The position numbers and the translations under genes are program-made. Source: Saprospiraceae bacterium (lineage in GTDB: Bacteria; Bacteroidota; Bacteroidia; Chitinophagales; Saprospiraceae). Taken from it: 64,000 bases of DNA. Of this stretch, positions 38,061 to 46,885 are shown piece by piece. A model generated the notes under the pieces. The model made no database searches. It saw only the letters and a program-made list of their open reading frames with translations, and was not told the origin of the DNA. Within the stretch, counting starts at the first letter, position 1. Each line of letters starts with the position of its first letter. Location: contig JADJYQ010000005.1 of NCBI GenBank assembly GCA_016719615.1, forward strand, positions 186,001-250,000. The letters run 5' to 3'.

Positions 38061-38088
38061 AAATACAGACCGATTCTAAATATTGAAC

Positions 38089-38137
38089 AAAATTACTCAA
38101 TATATTGAGTAATTTTACTCAATATATTGAGTAAAAT
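38089..38137. promoter_or_regulatory. Double palindromic operator upstream of DUF4143 ATPase
   Basis: Two copies of the perfect palindrome ACTCAATATATTGAGT lie at 38095-38110 and 38117-38132. Extended symmetry reaches 28 bp (38089-38116) and 26 bp (38112-38137). The 22-bp centre-to-centre spacing is about two DNA turns, so two dimers could bind the same face. It lies 29-77 bp upstream of the ATPase start. No regulator gene is adjacent. Confidence 0.7.
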
Positions 38138-38185
38138 ATTATTAAGATGCCAATAATCATAATTAAATAGTTGATAATCAATATA

Positions 38186-39622
38186 TTAAATAATTATTTT
38201 AACAAGCCAAATCCCGGCCTTATGTTGCAATTGCAAAAAATATATCCCATATTTTGGATACTTGAGCAGTATTTCTTTTGCCATATGTCCGTTCATAAGG
38301 ACTTGTCCATTTGAATCAAATAAGGTCCAGTTTTTTATTTCAGTTTTAGAAGTAATCAAATAAGAATCTGATGATTTTTGAATATTTAAACCACTTTCAG
38401 TTTCAATATTTGTATTTCTGTTCGGAATTTGATATTTCCCAATCTTAAACTTAATACTGTTATCGTTCAAATCTTGCCAACAGGCATAAAAACTGGAATT
38501 TGCAAAAGCTATATCTGGGGATGACTGGTGCCCATTTGTTACCGAATTTATCCGCTGCGTGTTTATAGATAGATTCGAAAAAGCCCCATCTGTAAAGTGA
38601 CTAAAAAAAATATCCATATTGCTTACCAATTCGCCCCAAACGATTCCAACCGTATCCTTGAAACCCGACATTCTCGGATAGCTTTGTTGCAAATTTCTGC
38701 CTTGCTGATGCGTTAATGCAAAAAACCCATCCACATTTTGAGTGTTTAAGTTTAAGCGACTGTAAAATGCTTTTGTACTACCTGTCCTTCCTGTAGTCCA
38801 GGTGGTATGCAAAAATGAATCTGCAAAAAATCCATCTCCTCCGGTCGATGGACAACTATGTAGCAACCAATCTGCAGTATCTAACTCTGCCGTAATATCG
38901 TAACTCTTCCCATTATTTAGGGAAACAGCCGCGGTCATATTGCGAATATTATTCCGGTTATTTCTATAAAACACAGCTATGCGATCTGCATCAGTTTCCA
39001 TACTTACCGGGCAACAATCACAAGCTTCGCCTTTTGTTTTATCTGTGACTTCAGTATAAGGGTCAAATGTATCACCGAAATCGTTTGAACGGATGCTCAC
39101 ATATGCGGGCTCGCTCCAATCTGTTTTAAATCGCATATAACTCACAATGGGTTGTTGGTTTGCATCCATGGCAACCCCTGGAAATCTGCAATAAAATCCT
39201 TGTGGATCCACCACCGGAATTGGAGGTGTAAATGTTTTTCCATAGTCATTGGATCTCAGTAAATAAATCTTACCCATTTCGGCAGGGTCCTCTTTAAAAA
39301 CGATATATACCATATTGTCCTGACCGGCAATCTCCGTACTTGCCCAGCTGGTGATAAAGGCTTTGCGGGTACCAATATCCAATGTTTGTGGGGCATCTAA
39401 AAGATCATTCTCCCATAAAGCATATTGTATGCTTTGATTTTGTTCATGACCCCAAATGAGAATACCTTTTTGACTGCCTAATGCCAGGAGTCTTGGTCGG
39501 GTTGTGCTCCCCGATGTATTCATTTGGATAATCTGTTCACCCGACCAGTTAAGCGTTTGCGCCGAATGCTGAGATATCTGACAAAAAACTAAGATCATCA
39601 AACAAAAGATTGAATTTTGCAT
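38186..39622 (-). CDS. Secreted sialidase-fold (BNR-type) protein with C-terminal sorting tail
   Basis: 478 residues. Signal peptide to about residue 22 (QHSAQ). The body has repeated beta-propeller blades with Asp-box-like segments (SNDYGKTFTPP, SNDFGDTFDPYTE, SLNNGKSYDITAE), as in BNR/sialidase-fold proteins. A Cys pair occurs in GEACDCCPVS. The last 70 residues (SYLITSKTEIKNWTLFDSNGQVL... YGIYFLQL... WLVKIII) fit a type A T9SS sorting domain. The catalytic Arg triad of true sialidases could not be confirmed, so enzymatic activity is uncertain. It stands alone, opposite the sugar nucleotidyltransferase. Confidence 0.75.
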   Translation of the reverse strand: MQNSIFCLMILVFCQISQHSAQTLNWSGEQIIQMNTSGSTTRPRLLALGSQKGILIWGHEQNQSIQYALWENDLLDAPQTLDIGTRKAFITSWASTEIAGQDNMVYIVFKEDPAEMGKIYLLRSNDYGKTFTPPIPVVDPQGFYCRFPGVAMDANQQPIVSYMRFKTDWSEPAYVSIRSNDFGDTFDPYTEVTDKTKGEACDCCPVSMETDADRIAVFYRNNRNNIRNMTAAVSLNNGKSYDITAELDTADWLLHSCPSTGGDGFFADSFLHTTWTTGRTGSTKAFYSRLNLNTQNVDGFFALTHQQGRNLQQSYPRMSGFKDTVGIVWGELVSNMDIFFSHFTDGAFSNLSINTQRINSVTNGHQSSPDIAFANSSFYACWQDLNDNSIKFKIGKYQIPNRNTNIETESGLNIQKSSDSYLITSKTEIKNWTLFDSNGQVLMNGHMAKEILLKYPKYGIYFLQLQHKAGIWLVKIII

Positions 39623-39788
39623 AGCTGCATTTTTGATTTAAAAATTAAATATAGCTAATTCATAATTGAAATCTTGTAAGCTTGCTAGATAGTTTCCCTT
39701 AATTTAACAAGAAGACCATCCGCCGATAAATCATAAATCTTATCATTACTTTCAATTTTCGGCTTAGTTTTTGCACAATTAGCTTCAA

Positions 39789-40781
39789 ATGAAGGCTATT
39801 ATTCCCGTTGCCGGGGCAGGAACGAAGCTCAGGCCGCTTACCTATACCCAGCCCAAGCCATTAATTCCAGTGGCTGGCAAGCCTATTATTGCTTATATCT
39901 TAGATCAACTCATCGAAGCCGGGATTAAGGAATATGTTTTTATTCTGGGTTATCTGGGTGAAAAGATCAGGGAGTATCTGGAGGAACATTATAAGGGTAT
40001 TATTAAACATTATGTCTCCCAAAATGAACGCGAGGGTCTTGGGCATGCTATTTTTCTTTGCCGGGATATTTTAAAGGATGATGACGAGGTACTGATCCAG
40101 TTAGGCGATACCATCCTTGACATAGATATGAATGTACTTCAGAATTCTAAGGTGAATACCCTGGCCGTGCGAAAAGTTGACGACCCCAGAAATTTCGGAG
40201 TTGTTGAATTGGACGATAATGGGCTTATTGAAAAACTTATTGAGAAGCCTCAATTTCCGCGCTCAAATCTCGCTATTGTCGGCTTATACCTCATTAAGGA
40301 ATGGAAAAAACTTTTAAGCTGCCTGGAAAGTAATATGCGGACTGGACGTAAAACTAAAGGCGAGTTTCATCTTACAGATGGTCTGATGTGCATGCTCGAA
40401 AATAAAAGCCGTTTTGAGGTCATGGAAGTAAGGAATTGGTTCGACTGCGGAAGAAAAGAGATTTTACTTTCGACCAATGCCATTATGCTGGCTCGAAAAC
40501 CATTAGATAAATCCATCCTACAATATGAGGGCACTATTTTTATTCAACCGGTAAGTATCGGACAAAATTGCCAAATCAAACATTCCATAATTGGTCCAAA
40601 TGTATCCATTGGCGATAACAGTCAAATTACCAATTCAATACTAAAAGATGATATTATAGGCAATTTTACCAGCCTTGAAGACGTTGTATTGCAGCATTCA
40701 ATCATTGGAAATGATGCTGTCATTAAAGGAAGATTTCAAAGTTTTAACATAGGTGATAATACTGAAATCGACATGATATAA
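39789..40781 (+). CDS. Sugar-phosphate nucleotidyltransferase with left-handed beta-helix tail
   Basis: 330 residues. The N-terminal nucleotidyltransferase domain has the signature GAGTKLRPLTYTQPKP (normally G-x-G-T-R-L) and the LIQLGDTILDIDM metal site. The C-terminal part (about 245-330) has hexapeptide-like repeats (SIGQNCQIKHSIIGPNVSIGDNSQITNSI). It resembles glucose-1-phosphate thymidylyltransferase and mannose-1-phosphate guanylyltransferase, which make NDP-sugars for envelope glycans. The exact base and sugar cannot be decided from the sequence. The phosphohexomutase at 45494 could supply the substrate, but the two genes are not linked. Confidence 0.85.
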   Translation: MKAIIPVAGAGTKLRPLTYTQPKPLIPVAGKPIIAYILDQLIEAGIKEYVFILGYLGEKIREYLEEHYKGIIKHYVSQNEREGLGHAIFLCRDILKDDDEVLIQLGDTILDIDMNVLQNSKVNTLAVRKVDDPRNFGVVELDDNGLIEKLIEKPQFPRSNLAIVGLYLIKEWKKLLSCLESNMRTGRKTKGEFHLTDGLMCMLENKSRFEVMEVRNWFDCGRKEILLSTNAIMLARKPLDKSILQYEGTIFIQPVSIGQNCQIKHSIIGPNVSIGDNSQITNSILKDDIIGNFTSLEDVVLQHSIIGNDAVIKGRFQSFNIGDNTEIDMI

Positions 40782-40875
40782 AGCTTTCGTATTTTCATTG
40801 CTATATTAATAAATCTAATTCTTATTGAATTTTCCTGCAAGACGTAGAGGTTCCGGTGCTTCATGAATTAATATG

Positions 40876-40883
40876 TATTTTTG
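40876..40883 (+). promoter_or_regulatory. Candidate -7 element for lipoprotein gene
   Basis: TATTTTTG, 30 nt before the start codon. No -33 box at the right place. Confidence 0.35.
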
Positions 40884-40913
40884 CGATTGTTTACAAAAAG
40901 GAATTAAGATTAC

Positions 40914-41645
40914 ATGCATTTATCACCATTCATTTTCAATAAGCAGTGTTATAGATTTATTTACGCAATGCTTGCTTTTGCTTTAATTTCTTGTTCAAAA
41001 AAGGATGAATGTCCACCGGATGAAATATTGGGAAATTTGAGTTTGGATGTGAACTCGGTGGCGTACTTACCCTACAATAACATCCGATTTTTGGAGTTTG
41101 TAGATGCCGGAGCTCAGAATACTGCCACTTTATACGATCCACAAAGTTTGATTCGCGATACTTCAAGAACTATCGTTGAAAATATCTGTATTGAAGAAGA
41201 AATGCGTGCAGACCGTTATTATCTTGCTGAACATTTAACGATCAACTATTACGATCTGGATACTTCGCGAAAGCTTCGCATCATTGGAAATATTGGAATC
41301 GTTGAAGACGGACTCGCAAAAACCTCAGAACCTTTAGACCCTGTATTGTACGATGAATTAAAATTAACAGTGCACCGAACGAACCCCAGTGTGAGTGGTG
41401 CTGTGGCATCTATATCATTTGTAGCGTCCAATCGGGGAAACACAGCCAGATTTAGTGATACATTGCTTTCTAAGCAAAACCGGTATTTGTTGATACCATC
41501 AGTTCAAATCAATGATTCAGTTTACTCAGATGTTTATGAATACAGAAACAGAGACAGCATTTATTTTTATTTCAAACCTTCTGTTGGCATCGTCGCATTC
41601 AGAACCATCGACAATAAATGGTGGAATCTGCACAAGAAATATTAA
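40914..41645 (+). CDS. Putative lipoprotein of unknown function
   Basis: 243 residues. A hydrophobic N-terminal segment ends in the lipobox-like ALISC, with SKKDEC after it, so Cys27 is the probable lipidation site. The mature part is predicted mostly beta and holds no domain I recognise; it includes two long strands regions around LTINYYDLDTSRKLRIIGNIGIVEDG and VASISFVASNRGNTARF. Bacteroidota lipoproteins of this kind are commonly outer-membrane anchored. The gene is alone, with a -7 element 30 nt upstream. Confidence 0.7.
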   Translation: MHLSPFIFNKQCYRFIYAMLAFALISCSKKDECPPDEILGNLSLDVNSVAYLPYNNIRFLEFVDAGAQNTATLYDPQSLIRDTSRTIVENICIEEEMRADRYYLAEHLTINYYDLDTSRKLRIIGNIGIVEDGLAKTSEPLDPVLYDELKLTVHRTNPSVSGAVASISFVASNRGNTARFSDTLLSKQNRYLLIPSVQINDSVYSDVYEYRNRDSIYFYFKPSVGIVAFRTIDNKWWNLHKKY

Positions 41646-41840
41646 ATCTATGATTATCTGTATTTAGACTGCAATCTAAAAATTGAAGGGAGATTCATAG
41701 TTTGAGATCCAACTTAGTCATAAAGTAATATTAAATCATTTTATCATCTACGCTATGCTTTCGAAAATCAGTAATTTAAAATCGAAAGTTTAAAAAGATA
41801 CTTTCTGCGACATACAATCTAATCCTGATTCCAAAATATA

Positions 41841-42203
41841 TCATTCCTTTTTAACAACGGGAGGCCTTTCATACTGGCAACAAGCATGTAATTTTTTATA
41901 GGTATCATCTGAAGCTCTATACACATCACTGTCATACCCCGCGAGTGCTACGCGTTTTAAAACATCGGAACTATTCGTTTTGACACTATCATAAGAGATC
42001 TTTGCCAATTTGGTTTCATTATCCCATTCAGCATTTACTTTGTTTTTTAGTTTAGCAGCTTTTTCAATTCGCTTTTTACACATATTACAATTGCCATAAA
42101 CTCTTACCACTTCCGATTTCTCATTTTGAATTTGAGCGACTAAGGGGTTAGTTCCGGTAAGGCCCAATAAAACCGGAAAGAATATGCAGATTAACTTTTT
42201 CAT
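41841..42203 (-). CDS. Periplasmic heavy-metal-associated (HMA-like) domain protein
   Basis: 120 residues. Signal peptide to about residue 24 (PLVAQ). Then a copper-chaperone-like fold with the metal motif GNCNMCKKRIEKAA (CxxC), and the pattern of HMA domains: SEVVRVYGNC..., WDNETKLAKISYD, ALAGYDSD. A second Cys pair lies near the C-terminus (HACCQYE). HMA domains bind Cu(I) or similar soft metals. An exported copy would sequester or pass on metal in the periplasm. No metal transporter gene is adjacent. Confidence 0.83.
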   Translation of the reverse strand: MKKLICIFFPVLLGLTGTNPLVAQIQNEKSEVVRVYGNCNMCKKRIEKAAKLKNKVNAEWDNETKLAKISYDSVKTNSSDVLKRVALAGYDSDVYRASDDTYKKLHACCQYERPPVVKKE

Positions 42204-42272
42204 TCTTTAACTTATTTAAATATAAAACAATGAAAAAGTAAGGAAGTTCCACAATGATCAGATAACAGGCAA

Positions 42273-42644
42273 TCACTTCGATTTAAAAATGAAATATACG
42301 GCCAGCACTAGAAAACAAAACCCAATAATATGGTTTGTCCGTATGGTTTCATTTTTAAAAACGAGTAGCGTAAATCCCGAAAAAACCAATAAGGTAATTA
42401 CCTCCTGAATCACTTTAAGTTCTACCAGACTAAACGGCCCGCCATTTCCCTGATATCCTATTTTATTAGCTGGAACCTGGAAGCAATATTCAAAAAATGC
42501 AATAGCCCAGCTGATGAGTATAATAACGGGTAATCCGAACTTACTAAATGTTTTCCATTCTGCAAATTTCAAATGCCCGTACCAGGCTAATGTCATGAAC
42601 ACATTCGAAAGTGTAAGGAGTAAAATGGTGTAAAATATTTTCAT
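42273..42644 (-). CDS. DMT-family small membrane protein (DUF486)
   Basis: 123 residues with four predicted membrane helices. The N-terminal LSNVFMTLAWYGHLKF and the central ISWAIAFFEYCFQVPANKIGY fit the DUF486 family, a short relative of drug/metabolite transporters and SMR proteins. The family usually has about 110-120 residues and no known substrate. Small proteins of this shape function as dimers. It is alone, 69 bp downstream of the HMA protein on the same strand, so the two may share a transcript. Confidence 0.8.
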   Translation of the reverse strand: MKIFYTILLLTLSNVFMTLAWYGHLKFAEWKTFSKFGLPVIILISWAIAFFEYCFQVPANKIGYQGNGGPFSLVELKVIQEVITLLVFSGFTLLVFKNETIRTNHIIGFCFLVLAVYFIFKSK

Positions 42645-42710
42645 AAATCAAAATTGCTATTTCGATGGAAAGATATTAAATATGTAAGGTACATAGAGTC
42701 ATACATATCT

Positions 42711-42734
42711 TTTATCCCGCAGATTGCGCAAATT
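42711..42734 (-). repeat. Interspersed repeat of the ATCTGCGCGATCTGCGGGAA type, inverted copy
   Basis: The minus strand reads TTTGCGCAATCTGCGGGAT, a diverged copy of the elements at 43309 and 51067. Confidence 0.5.
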
Positions 42735-42896
42735 AATATTGGATTTGAATGCAAATATTTAGGAATTATAAAAAGAATAATTAATATATTAATTGCGGCA
42801 TTTAATAAAAATGTATGGCAATTGAATAAGTGTAGAACCAATTAATAAATAATTTATTTACATTAACTGCATATTTTGAAACATCCTTTTTAATTA

Positions 42897-43286
42897 ATGA
42901 ATAAGGTAATGACAGAAAATGAAGTTTCGTATAAAATACGTGGTCCCATTTTTAAGGTCTACAATTCGTTGGGTCCCGGTTTGCTTGAATCTTCATATGA
43001 AGCCGCATTAAAGTATGAGCTTCAAAAGGAAGGACTAATCGTTAAGCAACAAGTCGCATTGCCAGTCATTTATGATAATCTTCATATGGAAATTGGATAT
43101 AGGATTGATTTGTTGGTTGAAGGCAAAGTGATTGTTGAAATTAAGTCGATTGAAAACCTGGCTGAAGTCCGCCACAAGCAAGTCATTACATATTTACGGT
43201 TATCTGGTAAAAAACTCGGTATACTTGTGAATTTCAATTGCACTGAAATTTCAAAATCAATTTTCCGCAAAGTCAATTTCTTATGA
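42897..43286 (+). CDS. GxxExxY family protein
   Basis: 129 residues. The family motif GPGLLESSYEAAL fits the GxxExxY name. A PD-(D/E)xK nuclease-like core follows: YRIDLLVEGKVIVEIKS (Asp, Glu, Lys). C-terminal residues (VEVRHKQVITYLRLSGKKLGILVNF pattern) also match. Members are common in Bacteroidota and Cyanobacteria and remain functionally unclear; the fold suggests nucleic-acid binding or cleavage. An ATG 9 bp downstream (MTENEV) is an alternative start. An interspersed repeat follows directly at 43309. Confidence 0.85.
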   Translation: MNKVMTENEVSYKIRGPIFKVYNSLGPGLLESSYEAALKYELQKEGLIVKQQVALPVIYDNLHMEIGYRIDLLVEGKVIVEIKSIENLAEVRHKQVITYLRLSGKKLGILVNFNCTEISKSIFRKVNFL

Positions 43287-43308
43287 TAGTGGAATTTATC
43301 TGCATAGT

Positions 43309-43330
43309 ATCTGCGCGATCAGCGGGAAAC
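43309..43330 (+). repeat. Interspersed repeat of the ATCTGCGCGATCTGCGGGAA type
   Basis: It differs from the copy at 51067-51088 at one base over 22. It lies in a 3' intergenic spot. Confidence 0.55.
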
Positions 43331-43353
43331 CAATCCTTCCATAAGTGGACTCC

Positions 43354-43388
43354 AAAAAAAAAACCTGCAACATTTCTATCGCAGGGTT
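43354..43388 (-). terminator. Intrinsic terminator of the subtilase gene
   Basis: On the minus strand AAACCCTGC and GCAGG(TTT) pair around a 12-base loop and run straight into ten T (43354-43363 read as A on plus). It lies 25 bp after the subtilase stop. Confidence 0.75.
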
Positions 43389-43412
43389 TAAATATTAGTT
43401 TTAATAATCTAT

Positions 43413-44657
43413 TTAACGAACTGCTATTTTATAATTGACTCCGCTGAAAGTCACAGTTCCGTTTTGATTTGGAGAAGCTTGTATACTGTGCATGATTCCC
43501 GCTACATGAGGGGAGGCCATAGACGTACCGCTCATGGTCGCATATCCGCCATTCTTATAAGTGGAGTATACAGAAGATCCGGTGGTGATCCAATCTATAG
43601 GTGGAGCCCCAAAGTTGGAGAATGATGACCAGGCTTTTGCACAAGTCATTGATGCAATAGTGTGAATGTTTGTTGCATTTACACAAGCCGGAGAATACAA
43701 ACTTGCATTCGCAGAACTATTGCCTGCAGCCAATGCAATCCGGGTTCCTGCATTGCTTAAATTGGTTAATGCAGTTTTATAGCTTGAATTAGTTGCGCAA
43801 TTGCTACCCCAATAACCTCCTAAACTCATGTTCAAAACATCTCCGGCTTCATCATAAGTTGCAATATGATTCAAACCATTTAGAATTTTGGATGTTTGGC
43901 CTGACCCTTGGCAATTCAAGACTCTTACGGGAACAACTGGCGCTCCTGCAGAAACACCAATCACTCCTATGGTATTATCCTTTGCAGCTGCAGTTCCTGC
44001 AACATGTGTACCGTGACCATGGCAATCGTCTGGAGTTCCGCCTACAAATGATTTTGCATAAGTCGAATTGGTCACTACATTTAAATCCGGATGATCAAGA
44101 TCGATACCGGTATCAGCTATCCAAATCCATTTTGTTGATGTTGATCCATCCGCAGAACCGCCAGCATTGGTAATGCCGCAAGGCAGGGTTTGTGCGCGCG
44201 ATTTAATGCCACTATCTTCAATAGTAATATCCGGTAAACGGACTTCCATGTCTTGTTCGATGAATTCTACCATCGGGTTTTTCAACAATATTGCCAACTG
44301 TGTCTTGTCAAGTTTAAGTGCAACTCCATAAAACACTTCTGAATAGTAATCAGTGATTTGGGTGGCAGGAATACCTGATGGTATCATTAATTTATGAACC
44401 TGTTCTTGGAAATAAGACAATTTCCTTGATGAAACAGATTCAGCTTCTTCGCGTGAGACGGAAGTCATCACGCCGGTGTAATCTTTCATGAAGATTGATT
44501 TGAACATCACGATGTAACTTCCTTCAACGACATTGCTTGAAGGAATGAGCAATGGGGCGATGCTTGATTCAGCAACTTCCTTTTGGCAAGCTGTTATCAA
44601 CATCAGGATTGCAGCAAATGCTGATGCAATTTTAATGTTTGAATTTTTCATAAGCAT
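43413..44657 (-). CDS. Subtilisin-like serine protease (S8), lipoprotein
   Basis: 414 residues. Lipoprotein signal ending LITACQK (Cys about 24), then an I9-type propeptide (about 45-145: SYIVMFK... FIEQDMEV) that folds and inhibits the enzyme until cleaved. The S8 catalytic domain shows all three motifs: Asp in WIADTGIDLDHPD, His in DCHGHGTHVAGTAA and Ser in MSGTSMASPHVAGI. The length is typical of a proteinase K-like enzyme. It is probably secreted and surface anchored, working in extracellular protein breakdown. A well-formed promoter (44686-44716) and a terminator enclose it as a single-gene unit. Confidence 0.93.
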   Translation of the reverse strand: MLMKNSNIKIASAFAAILMLITACQKEVAESSIAPLLIPSSNVVEGSYIVMFKSIFMKDYTGVMTSVSREEAESVSSRKLSYFQEQVHKLMIPSGIPATQITDYYSEVFYGVALKLDKTQLAILLKNPMVEFIEQDMEVRLPDITIEDSGIKSRAQTLPCGITNAGGSADGSTSTKWIWIADTGIDLDHPDLNVVTNSTYAKSFVGGTPDDCHGHGTHVAGTAAAKDNTIGVIGVSAGAPVVPVRVLNCQGSGQTSKILNGLNHIATYDEAGDVLNMSLGGYWGSNCATNSSYKTALTNLSNAGTRIALAAGNSSANASLYSPACVNATNIHTIASMTCAKAWSSFSNFGAPPIDWITTGSSVYSTYKNGGYATMSGTSMASPHVAGIMHSIQASPNQNGTVTFSGVNYKIAVR

Positions 44658-44685
44658 AAAATATTGTTTTGAGGTTTAACGAATT

Positions 44686-44716
44686 CAAAGATAAAGTAAT
44701 TATAAAACTTCAACAA
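44686..44716 (-). promoter_or_regulatory. Promoter of the subtilase gene
   Basis: TTG (44714-44716), 20-bp spacer, TATCTTTG (44686-44693) on the minus strand. It fits the Bacteroidota consensus; the start codon is 28 nt downstream. Confidence 0.6.
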
Positions 44717-44751
44717 TACCTAGTAAAAATATTAGTTTGAAATCTTAAAAA

Positions 44752-45405
44752 TTATTCCATTCCTTCCAACATAGGCACAAACCGAAAATCTCCAAATCGC
44801 TCTTCCCTGGTTTCAGTCTCAGTAATCTTGGTAATCCTTAGCATTTCTTGAAAACTTCCTTTGTTTAATGGAATCACCAGGCAACCGCCGTTCTTGAGTT
44901 GACGGATTAAATCATTTGGGATCATGGGAGCAGCTGCTGTAACGAGGATCTTGTCGAAAGGAGCAAACATGGGCAAACCTTTGAAGCCGTCCCCATAAAA
45001 TGTGCGGATCCCTTTATACCCCAGTTCGCTTAAAAGTTGAGTGGTCTTTAAATACAAGGGTTTGTGACGTTCAATGGAATAAACTTTAGCCCCCAGTTCA
45101 AATAAAATGCTGGCCTGGTAACCGCTGCCCAAACCAATTTCCAGAATTTTATCCTTGGCTTCCACTTTTAACAGCGCCGTTTGGAAGGCTACCGTGTAAG
45201 GCTGAGAGATCGTTTGTTCGCAATCTATGGGAAATGCGTTATCCTTATAAGCCCATTCTTCAAATGCTTTGTCCAAAAACAAGTGACGTGGTACTTTTGC
45301 CAATGCTGCCAGAACTCGCTCGTCAGTAATACCTTTTCCTTTAATTTCATCGATCAGTTGGTTTCTTAATCCTTTGTGCCGGTAGGTATCCTGAAGTTTT
45401 CGCAT
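44752..45405 (-). CDS. pcm: Protein-L-isoaspartate O-methyltransferase
   Basis: 217 residues, the usual size. The SAM-binding motif is ILEIGLGSGYQASIL and the family marker QTISQPYTVAFQTALL precedes it (substrate and SAM pocket). The post-I motif is KVYSIER and motif III is GGCLVIPLN. It methylates isoaspartyl residues in aged proteins so they can be repaired. Cytoplasmic. A TATATTTG element (45410-45417) ends only 4 nt before the ATG, which would give an almost leaderless mRNA. It is divergent from the phosphohexomutase gene. Confidence 0.92.
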   Translation of the reverse strand: MRKLQDTYRHKGLRNQLIDEIKGKGITDERVLAALAKVPRHLFLDKAFEEWAYKDNAFPIDCEQTISQPYTVAFQTALLKVEAKDKILEIGLGSGYQASILFELGAKVYSIERHKPLYLKTTQLLSELGYKGIRTFYGDGFKGLPMFAPFDKILVTAAAPMIPNDLIRQLKNGGCLVIPLNKGSFQEMLRITKITETETREERFGDFRFVPMLEGME

Positions 45406-45409
45406 GGGA

Positions 45410-45417
45410 CAAATATA
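45410..45417 (-). promoter_or_regulatory. -7-like element directly at the pcm start
   Basis: TATATTTG on the minus strand, 4 nt upstream of the ATG. If used, the transcript would start at or next to the start codon. Confidence 0.3.
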
Positions 45418-45445
45418 TATAATATTTATTTAATATGTTTTTTTG

Positions 45446-45476
45446 TTTGAATTGTTGCGTTTTTGCCAAATCTTTG
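45446..45476 (+). promoter_or_regulatory. Promoter of phosphohexomutase gene
   Basis: TTTG (45446-45449), 19-bp spacer, AATCTTTG (45469-45476; one mismatch to TAnnTTTG). The ATG follows 17 nt later. Confidence 0.5.
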
Positions 45477-45493
45477 CGGTATATTAGAATACA

Positions 45494-46885
45494 ATGTATA
45501 ACATCAGATTTGGAACAGACGGGTGGAGGGCCATTATCGCCAAGGACTTCACCGTTGAAAATGTAAACCGCGTCGCAGAAGCAAGTTGTAAATGGTTAAA
45601 ACAACGAGGATTTCATAAAGTCGTCATCGGACACGATTGTCGATTTGGTGGTCAAATGTTTTTGGAAGAAATTGCTTGTACTTTTGCAAACGAAGGCATT
45701 CAATGTTTGATTGCCAGGGGATTTGTTAGTACTCCTATGGTTTCTTTGGGCGTTTTACAAAATGCGGCTCATTTGGGTGTTGTCATTACTGCTAGTCACA
45801 ATCCTGCTTCCTACAATGGCTATAAATTAAAGTCTTCCTTGGGTGGTCCGCTCTTGCCGAAAGGTATAGCGGAAATCGAAGCGTTAATACCTGCAGAGGC
45901 CAAATTAAGGGAAATGGATTTTGAATCGTGTTTGAAAAATGGATTGATCGAATACATCGATTTAGAAGCCGCTTATATCCACCATGTTCAAAGTCATTTT
46001 GATTTGCAAAAAATACGAACGAATGTTAGTTTAGCCTACGATGCTATGTATGGTGCTGGTCAAAATGTGATGAAACAGATATACCCGGAAATGGTTCCAT
46101 TTCATTGCCATTACAATCCGGGTTTCGAGAACCTGCCTCCTGAACCCATCGAGCGCAATTTACAGGAGATCATGAAATTCCTTGCAAAACATCCCGGCCA
46201 ATTTATTGGTGTAGCCAATGATGGTGATGCAGATAGACTTGCTTTCATCGATTCAAAGGGCAACATGGTGGACTCCCATCATGTTTTGTTGTTGCTCTTG
46301 TATTATCTGGTTGTTTATAAAAAGCAAACCGGAGCAGTTGTGGTCAGCTTTTCAGTGACCAATAAATTAAAAAAATTGGCAGACCATTTTGGATTAGAAT
46401 GCATCATTACTAAAATTGGTTTTAAATATATTGCTGAATACATGACCACAAAGGAAGTGCTTGTGGGCGGAGAAGAATCTGGCGGGTTGGCCATTAAAGG
46501 ACATATCCCTGAGCGGGATGGTATATGGATCGCATTGACCTTGCTGCAATATATTGCGGAAACAGGCAAAACTCTTGAAGAATTAATTGATGAAGTTTAT
46601 CAAATTGTGGGTCCCTTTTATTATGATCGCTGGGATCTTTCCCTTTCTGAATATCAAATAAATTTAGTGAAGGAGTCGCTCCATAATGGAATTTCAGAAT
46701 GGGGAAACCAAAAAGTACTTATAGAAGAAAATCTGGATGGTTATAAATATCATTTTCAAAATGATCGCTGGTTGCTGATTCGAACTTCAGGCACAGAACC
46801 GGTATTGCGAATTTATGCGCAGGCCGAAAATAAACAGGAAGTTTTGAATTTACTCAATCAGGCAAGGGCAGTCCTGAAGGTCTAA
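45494..46885 (+). CDS. Phosphohexomutase (phosphoglucomutase/phosphomannomutase family)
   Basis: 463 residues, four-domain alpha-D-phosphohexomutase. The N-terminus is IRFGTDGWRAI, the catalytic phosphoserine loop is VVITASHNPASYNGYK (Ser about 101), the metal loop NDGDADRLAF (about 245), the sugar-binding loop GGEESGG, and the C-terminal phosphate-binding loop RTSGTEPVLRIYAQ. It interconverts sugar 1- and 6-phosphates; glucose, mannose or glucosamine cannot be separated with certainty. The likely role is precursor supply for envelope polysaccharides. The 3' end overlaps the convergent GNAT gene by 32 bp. Confidence 0.92.
   Translation: MYNIRFGTDGWRAIIAKDFTVENVNRVAEASCKWLKQRGFHKVVIGHDCRFGGQMFLEEIACTFANEGIQCLIARGFVSTPMVSLGVLQNAAHLGVVITASHNPASYNGYKLKSSLGGPLLPKGIAEIEALIPAEAKLREMDFESCLKNGLIEYIDLEAAYIHHVQSHFDLQKIRTNVSLAYDAMYGAGQNVMKQIYPEMVPFHCHYNPGFENLPPEPIERNLQEIMKFLAKHPGQFIGVANDGDADRLAFIDSKGNMVDSHHVLLLLLYYLVVYKKQTGAVVVSFSVTNKLKKLADHFGLECIITKIGFKYIAEYMTTKEVLVGGEESGGLAIKGHIPERDGIWIALTLLQYIAETGKTLEELIDEVYQIVGPFYYDRWDLSLSEYQINLVKESLHNGISEWGNQKVLIEENLDGYKYHFQNDRWLLIRTSGTEPVLRIYAQAENKQEVLNLLNQARAVLKV

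Noticed and set aside
42641..42841. 66-aa minus-strand frame before the DUF486 gene, and a 63-aa frame on the other strand
   Set aside because: Both are in AT-rich spacer, contain an interspersed repeat and have no family signs.
43793..44173. 126-aa plus-strand frame opposite the subtilase gene
   Set aside because: It overlaps the well-supported catalytic domain on the other strand and is Leu/Gln/His-rich without domain signs.
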